Below, piece after piece: positions 1-6,400 of a DNA stretch of 7,292 bases. Every line of letters starts with the position of its first letter. Position 1 is the stretch's first letter. Location of the stretch: positions 1-7,292 of the forward strand of contig JAGPFT010000139.1 in the NCBI GenBank assembly GCA_018056405.1, given 5' to 3'. Under the pieces are notes generated by a model. It did no database searches. It saw only the letters and a list, made by a program, of their open reading frames with translations, and was not told where the DNA came from. Origin of the DNA: Anaerolineae bacterium. GTDB taxonomy: Bacteria > Chloroflexota > Anaerolineae > Aggregatilineales > Aggregatilineaceae. The position numbers and the translations under genes were made by a program.

Positions 1-962
1 AAGGGCATCAGGCGGATGCTGCGGGCCGGGATGCCCAGCAGCAGGTGGATCATTGTGCTGTTGCCGGCGATGGTGGCCTTCATGATCTCGATCGGCTGAA
101 TCTGGACGCGCTGACAGGCTTCGTCAACCAGCGCCTTGATCGTGCCCAACACCAGGTCGCGCAGTTCCTCGCCGCCGCTGCCTTTGCCGCTGTAGATGAT
201 GCGCGAGATGACATCTTCGCCGCGCGCGATCTGGGCGTTGTACTCGGCCACCTGCGCGTGAACCTGGCCCGTCAGCAGATCAACCAGCCACAGCGAGACG
301 GTCGTCGTGCCGATGTCAATGGCCACGCCCCACAGCGGCGCATCTTCGCTCACCAGCCCGCGCTTTAGCTCGATCAGGCGCACCGGGCAGTGCGGGCAGT
401 CCCACGCTTCGGCGTCCAGAATCGCCGTGACCTGCCAGTCCCCCCGGCGCAGGATGTGCCCCAGGCGACGAAGCTGCATCAGCGAGATTCGCGTCTCGGC
501 CAGGCGCGCGTGCTGGCGCAGCGCCTTCTGGAAGCGGCTCCAGTCGTCGGTCTGGTCGTCCAGGCTAGGCGGCGTCGTCGTCAGCGTCACGCGGCGGATG
601 GGCTGGACACGAATCGGATCGTAGTCCGCCGGCACCTGGACTTCGGCTGCCGTGCGATCCGTCGTCAGCCGTCGCTCGATCTTTTCCTGCGGCGGGACGA
701 CGACGCGCACATCGCCTTCAACGACCGTCTGGCAGGCCAGCGCGTAGCCCGCCGCCACGTCTTCGGCGCTCAGGCGCAGCACGCTGCGGCGGCGGACGGT
801 GCCGGCGGTCACCTGCACGGCGCAGCGCCCGCAGCGCCCCTGCCCGCCGCATGGCTGGACAATCTCCACCCCGGCCCGGCGCGCGGCCTCAGTCAGCAAC
901 GTCCCGGTCGGCACCGCGACCGGGCCTTCAGCAATGTCAAAGGTGACGGTATGCTCAGCCAT
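1..962 (-). CDS. acsV: Corrinoid activation protein, RACo/AcsV type (5' part; cut by window edge)
   Basis: Likely the ATP-dependent reductive activator that returns CFeSP cobalt from inactive Co(II) to Co(I), acting in the cytoplasm. My translation from ATG at 962-960 is open for 320 codons to the window edge, so the C-terminus is missing. Residues 1-90 form a plant-type [2Fe-2S] domain with Cys38, Cys44, Cys47 and Cys77 (C-x5-C-x2-C...C). A linker and middle region follow. An ASKHA-type ATPase domain begins near residue 211 with the phosphate-loop motif DIGTTT (216-221), then a YNAQIARGEDVISRI stretch and TIAGNSTMIHLLLG (297-310), both typical of RACo. The start lies 9 bp after the acsC stop with no clear Shine-Dalgarno, suggesting translational coupling. 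An extra CPHC pair at 189-192 lies just before the ATPase domain. Other members of the same 2Fe-2S/ASKHA activator family serve methyltransferase corrinoid proteins, but the neighbours point to CFeSP. Confidence 0.88.
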   Translation of the reverse strand, partial: MAEHTVTFDIAEGPVAVPTGTLLTEAARRAGVEIVQPCGGQGRCGRCAVQVTAGTVRRRSVLRLSAEDVAAGYALACQTVVEGDVRVVVPPQEKIERRLTTDRTAAEVQVPADYDPIRVQPIRRVTLTTTPPSLDDQTDDWSRFQKALRQHARLAETRISLMQLRRLGHILRRGDWQVTAILDAEAWDCPHCPVRLIELKRGLVSEDAPLWGVAIDIGTTTVSLWLVDLLTGQVHAQVAEYNAQIARGEDVISRIIYSGKGSGGEELRDLVLGTIKALVDEACQRVQIQPIEIMKATIAGNSTMIHLLLGIPARSIRLMP

Positions 963-971
963 CAGTCGGGT

Positions 972-2312
972 TTACAGCGCCTGCTTCATGAACGTCGGGA
1001 TGTCCACTGCCTCACGCGGGCCGACGCGCACTTCCCAGTCGGGCAGTTCCTCCTCTAGCTCGCCGGAGAGCACAGCCACATGGCCGGGCAGCACAATTCG
1101 CTTGCGGCTGACCTTCTCGGCCAGCCCGAACTCTTTGACCGACTTGGCGATGCGCTCGGCGTCGAACTTGCCGGCGGCCCAGGCGGTCAACACACTCATG
1201 CCCTCGGCGTCAGTTACCAGCAACCAGGCGGGCAGCCCGGAGCCTTCGACCTCATTGGCCACGCTGAAGTAGGTGATGCTGAAGTTGGTAGTGACCATCA
1301 CCGGCGATTCCGGCGTCGGGCCGTTCAATTCGTAGACGCCCGGCTGCACCTGGATCGGCTTCTGCGGGTCGGTGTAGAGGTTCTCGCGCAGCACGAGCAG
1401 CCCGTAAGCCAGTTCTGGCGTGAAGGTGTCCAGCACGACGAAGCCGGCGTACTTGGCGATGGCCTGCGCCGCCAGCAGCGACTCGTAGCCCGGATCGGGC
1501 GCGTCGCCGGGGATGGCCAGGAGGGGGTAGCCGACCGGACGGAAGTTCTTCTTCAGCGCCAGCCGCCGTATCTGGGTGTAGAAGCCCAGCGACGTGCCCA
1601 GATGACGGGTGGTGGGAGCCAGCACCAGGTCGTCCAGGCCCTTATCTTTGAGCTTGCTGCTGAGGGCGACCAGGCCATCGAGCGTGTCGGCGATGACCGA
1701 CAGTGGCGCGCCGGTGCTCTTGGCCAGGTCAGCCATCGCACCCCAGTTGGCGGAGTCTGCGCCGTGAATGAGCGGAGCTTCGCCGTCAATGGCTTTCAGC
1801 CCGGCGGCGATCACTGCCGGATCGCGGCCCATCAGGATCAGCGGGCGCTCGCTCACTTCGCGCACAGCGCCCACCGCGTCAGCGAAGGCCGCCGGGTCGC
1901 CCTTGACCGCCTCGACCGCGAAGCCATCGAGCGTCAGGTCCATGCCCACGTAGTTCACTTTGTAGGCTTCGGCGGCAGATATTTTCGCTTTGATCGCGTC
2001 GAGCGGCTGGTCGTCGCGCACGCGCACGAACAGCCCCGGTTTGTGGAAGAAGCGCTTCTCGTGGCGGAACATCACCGTCTCGTTGCCCGCTTTGACCTCG
2101 TGGCCGTCGGCTTTGAGCGTCACCAGGCGCACCGGCGGCTGCGCGGCAGCGGAGAGCTTCTCTTTCGCTTCGTCGCTGACGTAGGGGCAGGCAGAAAGCT
2201 CAGCCTGTTTAGCGGCCAGCTTCATGGCGAAGGCCATGCAGGTGGGAAACCCACATTCCTTGCAGTTGGTTTGCGGCAGCAGTTGGTAAATCTGAATGCC
2301 TGAGAGTGCCAT
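972..2312 (-). CDS. acsC: Corrinoid iron-sulfur protein large subunit (CFeSP gamma; CODH/ACS complex)
   Basis: Large subunit of CFeSP, which binds the cobamide that carries the methyl group from methyl-tetrahydrofolate to acetyl-CoA synthase. The protein has 446 residues, which matches the length I recall for bacterial AcsC. The N-terminus carries the [4Fe-4S] motif Cys17, Cys20, Cys25, Cys42 (C-x2-C-x4-C-x16-C, with NCKECGFPTC); this cluster is used in reductive activation of cobalt. The middle, roughly residues 60-310, looks like the TIM-barrel part. The C-terminal third, with VMVTTNFSITYFSVANEVEG followed by PAWLLVTDAEGMSVLTAWAAG, matches the corrinoid-binding Rossmann-like domain. A strong Shine-Dalgarno 6 bp upstream fixes the ATG at 2312-2310. 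Its usual partner AcsD is encoded upstream as part of a fusion with AcsB, and its activator is immediately downstream. No truncation is seen. Confidence 0.95.
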   Translation of the reverse strand: MALSGIQIYQLLPQTNCKECGFPTCMAFAMKLAAKQAELSACPYVSDEAKEKLSAAAQPPVRLVTLKADGHEVKAGNETVMFRHEKRFFHKPGLFVRVRDDQPLDAIKAKISAAEAYKVNYVGMDLTLDGFAVEAVKGDPAAFADAVGAVREVSERPLILMGRDPAVIAAGLKAIDGEAPLIHGADSANWGAMADLAKSTGAPLSVIADTLDGLVALSSKLKDKGLDDLVLAPTTRHLGTSLGFYTQIRRLALKKNFRPVGYPLLAIPGDAPDPGYESLLAAQAIAKYAGFVVLDTFTPELAYGLLVLRENLYTDPQKPIQVQPGVYELNGPTPESPVMVTTNFSITYFSVANEVEGSGLPAWLLVTDAEGMSVLTAWAAGKFDAERIAKSVKEFGLAEKVSRKRIVLPGHVAVLSGELEEELPDWEVRVGPREAVDIPTFMKQAL

Positions 2313-2318
2313 CGTTGT

Positions 2319-2324
2319 CTCCTC
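2319..2324 (-). promoter_or_regulatory. Shine-Dalgarno of acsC
   Basis: The minus strand reads GAGGAG followed by a 6-base spacer (ACAACG) and ATG. This is the best ribosome binding site in the window and fixes the acsC start. Confidence 0.75.
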
Positions 2325-2358
2325 AGCGAGTGCCCTGCCGGTCAGTGCCCGGCGCCGC

Positions 2359-2374
2359 CCGGCCTAGGGGCCGG
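2359..2374 (-). other. Short GC hairpin over the stop of the second CBS gene
   Basis: CCGGCC and GGCCGG form a perfect 6-bp stem around a 4-base loop, overlapping the TAG stop (2366-2364) of the second CBS gene. No T-run follows, so an intrinsic terminator is unlikely. It could be an mRNA processing or stability element in the 51-bp gap before acsC, or a chance result of high GC. Confidence 0.25.
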
Positions 2375-2840
2375 AGCGCGGCGGCGCGGGGGGCCGGGGG
2401 AGCGGCTGGCGCACCACGTTAATGCCCAGATCGGTCAATTCGTCATCGCTGCGGGCGGCCAGGTGTCGCAGCAACTGGCGGTAAGACAGCATGGCCGCCG
2501 GGTAGGTGATGCCACCGCGCTGGGGCATCACGAAGAGCATTCGCACGCCCAAATCCCGCATAATCTGCGCGGCGGCGGCCAGCGGGATGTCCGGGCGCAC
2601 GTGTGGAATGGTCTCGTTCATCACGTCTTCGGCGGTCAGCGTGTCGCGGTCTGGACGCCCGTAGGCCGTCACTACCTCGTCCTGGCCGACCACACCGACG
2701 GCGTGCCCGTCCTCATTGAGCACGACCACGCCCTCCAGGTCATGTTCGAGCAGCAGCCGGGCGATCTCGGCGATGGGCGTGCCCGGCGCGCAGGTCACTG
2801 CCGGGCCGATCAGCTCGCGGACCAGGGTGCGCGCGCTCAT
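2364..2840 (-). CDS. CBS-domain pair protein, second tandem copy
   Basis: A 158-residue protein made almost wholly of two CBS motifs. The first spans about residues 8-62, with AEIARLLLEHDLEGVVVLNE then GHAVGVV. The second spans about residues 70-106, with LTAEDVMNE, then PDIPLAAAAQIMRD and VRMLFVMP. CBS pairs usually bind adenosine ligands (AMP, ATP, SAM) and act as sensors. No catalytic, membrane or obvious DNA-binding domain is seen, so any regulatory role is inferred. After the CBS pair comes a tail shared with the neighbouring paralog (YPAAxLSYRxxLRHLAARSD, then DLGI), then a proline-rich end (about 145-158). The ATG overlaps the stop of the upstream CBS gene (ATGA), and a GGAGG Shine-Dalgarno sits within the end of that gene. 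Its position inside a CODH/ACS operon suggests coupling to acetyl-CoA pathway energy state. Confidence 0.85.
   Translation of the reverse strand: MSARTLVRELIGPAVTCAPGTPIAEIARLLLEHDLEGVVVLNEDGHAVGVVGQDEVVTAYGRPDRDTLTAEDVMNETIPHVRPDIPLAAAAQIMRDLGVRMLFVMPQRGGITYPAAMLSYRQLLRHLAARSDDELTDLGINVVRQPLPRPPAPPRSGP
2734..2771 (-). repeat. Near-identical DNA segment shared by the two CBS genes
   Basis: Positions 2734-2771 match 3261-3298 at 36 of 38 bases, counted by eye. The segment encodes the EIARLLLEHDLE core of the first CBS motif in each gene. Together with similarity along the whole length of the two proteins, it supports a direct tandem duplication of one ancestral CBS gene. Confidence 0.7.
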
Positions 2841-3370
2841 GGCCGTTCCCTCCGCGCTGCATCGCGGGCCGCCGCACCGAGACGCTGGCGGCGGGCCGCG
2901 TCGCGCTTCTGCGCGTAGATTTCCATCGGCGACTGTCGCCTGGCGCGGATGCCCAGGTCGGCCAGGTCAGCGTCGCTACGCGCGGCAAGGTGGCGCAGGA
3001 AGTGGCGGTAGGATAGCTGGGCCGCCGGGTAACTGATGCCTGTCGCGTTGTGCATCAGGAAGACGACGCGCCAGCCCTGGTCGCGCATCAAGCCCGCCGC
3101 CGCGATGAGCGGAATGTCAGGCGGCAGCTCCGGCACGTCCTCGCGCATGATCGCCGCCGCGGTCAGGGCGCGCGGAGCCTCGTGCTGGTACGCGCCGATT
3201 AGCTCGTGCTGCGTCACCGTCCCGACGGCGTGGCCCTCGTGGTCGAGGACGATCACGCCTTCCAGGTCGTGTTCGAGCAGCAGCCGCGCGATCTCGGCCA
3301 CGGTGGCGTCCGGCGTGCAGGTGAGGACGCCCACAGTCATCAGGTCGCGCACGAGGTGGCGTTGGGTCAT
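2837..3370 (-). CDS. CBS-domain pair protein, first tandem copy
   Basis: A 177-residue CBS-pair protein, paralogous to the gene it overlaps downstream. The first CBS motif is at about residues 8-62 (LVRDLM, then AEIARLLLEHDLEGVIVLDH, then GHAVGTV). The second is at about 70-106 (LTAAAIMRE, then PDIPLIAAAGLMRDQGWRVVFLM). The shared tail follows (ISYPAAQLSYRHFLRHLAAR, then DLGI, 112-141). The end, about 149-177, differs from its paralog: it is rich in Arg and Ala, basic and probably helical, where the other copy ends in prolines. The two copies have therefore diverged in their tails while keeping the sensor core. A ligand-binding regulatory role is inferred from the family. The start at 3370-3368 has only a weak ribosome binding site and follows an 82-bp gap after the AcsB-AcsD stop. 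The stop overlaps the next start by 4 bp. Confidence 0.85.
   Translation of the reverse strand: MTQRHLVRDLMTVGVLTCTPDATVAEIARLLLEHDLEGVIVLDHEGHAVGTVTQHELIGAYQHEAPRALTAAAIMREDVPELPPDIPLIAAAGLMRDQGWRVVFLMHNATGISYPAAQLSYRHFLRHLAARSDADLADLGIRARRQSPMEIYAQKRDAARRQRLGAAARDAARRERP
2849..2853 (-). promoter_or_regulatory. Shine-Dalgarno of the second CBS gene
   Basis: The minus strand reads GGAGG within GGAGGGA, about 8 bases before ATG at 2840-2838. It lies inside the last codons of the upstream CBS gene and supports the overlapping start. Confidence 0.65.
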
Positions 3371-3400
3371 CGGGCGGCATCCATCGCTCAGGCGCTGACA

Positions 3401-3418
3401 GGGCTGCGGGGGCAGCCC
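3401..3418 (-). other. Intergenic hairpin between the AcsB-AcsD fusion and the CBS genes
   Basis: A perfect 7-bp inverted repeat (GGGCTGC / GCAGCCC) with a 4-base loop lies in the 82-bp gap after the fusion stop. The minus strand continues with TGTCAGCG rather than a T-run, so it is not a canonical terminator. It could reduce read-through or stabilise the upstream mRNA. In DNA this GC-rich it may also be chance. Confidence 0.35.
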
Positions 3419-3452
3419 GGCGGGCCGCCCCTCGCGCTGTGTCCTCCCAGCG

Positions 3453-6400
3453 TCATCCCTTGGCGCTCATCAGGTCGTCAATGGCCAGGCGCACCCGCTT
3501 GACGCTCTCCGGGTGGCGCAGCACGACGATGTTCGCCGCCGATTCGACCAGGGCCATCGCCGTCAGCGTCTCCCAGAGGATGGCGCGCGCTTCCCAGTCG
3601 CCCCAGGCCGCCGGAACGCCCTCGCCCACCTTCGACTCCTTGGCTTTCCAGGCTTCGTAGCCGGGCGTGACGATCATCGGAAGCTGGGTCATGGCGTCGC
3701 CTTGCAGCGCCGCCAGGCGCAGGCGCTCCATCACCGAGTAGCCGTATTCGATGCCGTAGCCGAGGGCGCCGGTCGTCGGGTCCATCAGCACGCGGTCGAG
3801 CGGCAGGCCCATGTCGCTGATCAGGATGTTGAGCTGCTTGGCCAGGTTAACATCCATCGCCGTGCGGGCAATGACCAGGTGATTGTTGGCCATGGCCGTA
3901 GCGACGATGGTGCGGTAGTTCTTGTCTTCGCAGATGCCCAGCGCCAGCCGTTCGCCCACCGTCGCCTCGGCGATGGGCACCAGCAGGGCGTTGTCGGCCT
4001 CCGCCTGGCCCGGCCCCCAGACGAGCAGCGGCAATCCGCTGGCCTGGAGCACGGCCTGAGCTACGGCGACGGCGCGCTCCGGCGTATTGGGCTTGCCGTC
4101 GGCGTCGGTCAGGCTCAGCGCCAGCACCAGGGCATCGGCCCCGGCGTTTTCGGCGGCTTTGGCCCACGCTGCCGGGTCGTTGGCGGCGTCGCCCCACGCT
4201 TTCAGCAGCAGCGGCGACCAGTCCGGCGGGCGCTTGTCCATGATCTCGATGGCCACAGCAGGCCGGTGCGGGATGTCGCCCTCGAAGAACATGAAAGGCA
4301 GGGCGCTTTCGCCGCCGACGGTCAGAGCGCGGGCGCGCGTGCCGCCTTGCTCGTGGGTCGCGCCGAGCGTCACTTCACGCACCTTGCCGGGCCACTTCTC
4401 CTTGACGATCTCCGTCTTGGTCTCGGCGCTCAGCCAAGGCTTGTCGGGCGGCAGCACCTTCTTGGGCGGGGCAGCGGGCTTGGGCGGCGCGACGGGAGCC
4501 TCGGCCTTGACTGGCTCAGCGGGCGGGGCCGGCGGGGCGGGCACAGCCGGCGGCGGCGCGGGAACCATTGCGGGAGCCGGGGGCATTTGCACGCCGCTCA
4601 CGTCCGCGCCAAGCTCGCGCGCGGCGGCCAGCAGACCGGCGGCCAACGCGCGGCGAAGCTGATCGAAGAAGGCGGCGCTCGCCTCACCGAAGGCAGTGGG
4701 TGGCACAGGGGCCGGCGGCTGTTGGGCTGCCGGGCCTGAGGATATGCCCGGATCGCCGGGCGTCAGATCGGCTTGGATAGGTTCAGGGGTCATGGCGGGT
4801 TCTCGCTCCGCTTGCGCTTCGAATGCTGCCTGCGCTGGTTCAGGCAGAGCAGGCTCAGGCTCCGGCTCGACCGCCGGCGCGACTTCTTCCAGCGTGTCGA
4901 GTGCCATTTCAGTCTGGCTGGCGTTGGCGGGCATGGCTTCCGCTTCTGCTTCCGGTGCAGCGCCAGCTTCCATCGGCCCCATGGCCAGAGCCGGGTGATT
5001 GTGCTCCTCCAGCCAGGCGACCAGCTCATCCACATCGGTCACGCTGCGCTCGTCGGCGATCTTGTCGAGCAGGTTGGGCACGCCTTCACGCTCGGCGGCG
5101 GCGCGCAGTTCCTCGCCCATTGTCTCTTTGAGGATGCTGCTCATCCACACCACCCGCTTGAGGCCGCCGTCGGCGGAGATGAACTTGGGGCTGATCAGGT
5201 AGTACTTGCCCACGCCCATCACGCCCGGCGTTTGCAGGCCGCCGCCGGCCATGCCGGCCAGCGTGCTGAAGGTCATGCCCGCCGGGGTCATGCTCGTGTC
5301 TTCGCGGCTGACGACCATCACGCCGTTCGCTTCGGGGATGAGCATGACGATGCACTCGAAGCAACCGCAGTTCTTGACGAGCAGGCCGTTTGCCAGGTAG
5401 CTGTTGATGTCCAACAGGCTCAGGTTGTAAACGTGCTCATGCCTGCCATCATTCCTGATCATCTCAACGCGCGTCACCGTGTCCAGGAGGTCATCGCGTT
5501 CAAGCCAGGGTTGCAGTGTTGAGGCTATATCAGGCTGAGCTTCCAGGACTCGCGCAACATTTCCCCTGACGGGCCGTGAACGCCCGGTTGCATAGTAGTA
5601 GTGCGTGGACGTGCTCAGTGTTCCTGCTGCGTCTGCTTGAGCCAGTACCTGTCCAGCGGCATACGGCAACACTTCCGACTGGGACTTATCCAGTTCGGCA
5701 GCATTTCCAGCCTTTAGAATGGCCAACTTTTCGGCTCGCGTGGGGTGATGGCTGGGAATGAGCGAGGCAAACCGTCGCAGGTCAGCGCCATGCATGGTTA
5801 GCTTGTAGATCGGGCCTTCGCTGAAACGGGCCACGACGCCGAGCCGTCTCAGCAGAAGCACCATATGGCGCGTAGCTTGCTCGTCGCTGTGGCACAGGTA
5901 CGCCTCTCCGACGATCCAGCCATTCTGTTCCCGAACTCGTACAGAGCCGTCTCCGTCGAAGACGCCTGCTATGAACGCAGCAACATGCGTTTCGGGCAGA
6001 GTGAAAAGACGTCTCAAGTCCCAGGTGGGAGAGTCAACCCGTCGGATGCCCAGTGCATCGGCCAGAACGCCCAAAAGCGCGTTGGAACCATAGAGATCCA
6101 TTCCTATCTTGGTTGGGATGATGGAGCGTATCCCGATTCTGCTGCTGTGAGTCTTTTCCCGGCGGCCCAGCGGCTTGTCTGGGAAGACACGCTCATAGAC
6201 TGCCTGGACATGGCTCAGCAGGGCGGGTTCGGTGTTGGTGAAGAAGACCTGGCATTGGCTCTCGCCCCTGCGGTTCAGCGACCCGTCTGAAGCCAGGAAA
6301 CCAAGCAGGTAGAGCAGGTCAGGCGTGATTTCCGGCAGCAATTGAGCCGGATTTCCGGCTGGCGGAGCTACTCGCCGGATACGTGTCTTGATCGTTGGCC

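Noticed and set aside
1080..2303. Long plus-strand open frame of 407 codons
   Set aside because: It is antisense to acsC, whose cysteine motif, length and ribosome binding site are clear. The plus-strand translation is rich in Arg/Gln/His/Gly and resembles no family, as expected for a shadow frame in high-GC DNA.
3401..3418. Hairpin as an intrinsic terminator
   Set aside because: The 7-bp stem is real but no T-run follows on the minus strand, and operon-like spacing continues downstream. It is kept only as a low-confidence hairpin.
3513..4739. Long plus-strand open frame of 408 codons
   Set aside because: It is antisense to the AcsD domain and tether, with biased composition and no recognisable motif.
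4449..4973. AcsB-AcsD fusion as an assembly error
   Set aside because: The linker keeps one frame with a coherent Pro/Ala/Glu composition over about 175 codons, and both flanking domains are complete at the junction. A simple sequencing error would be unlikely to produce this.
5865..6290. Plus-strand frame within the intein region
   Set aside because: It lies opposite the homing endonuclease domain, whose two LAGLIDADG motifs show that the minus strand is coding.
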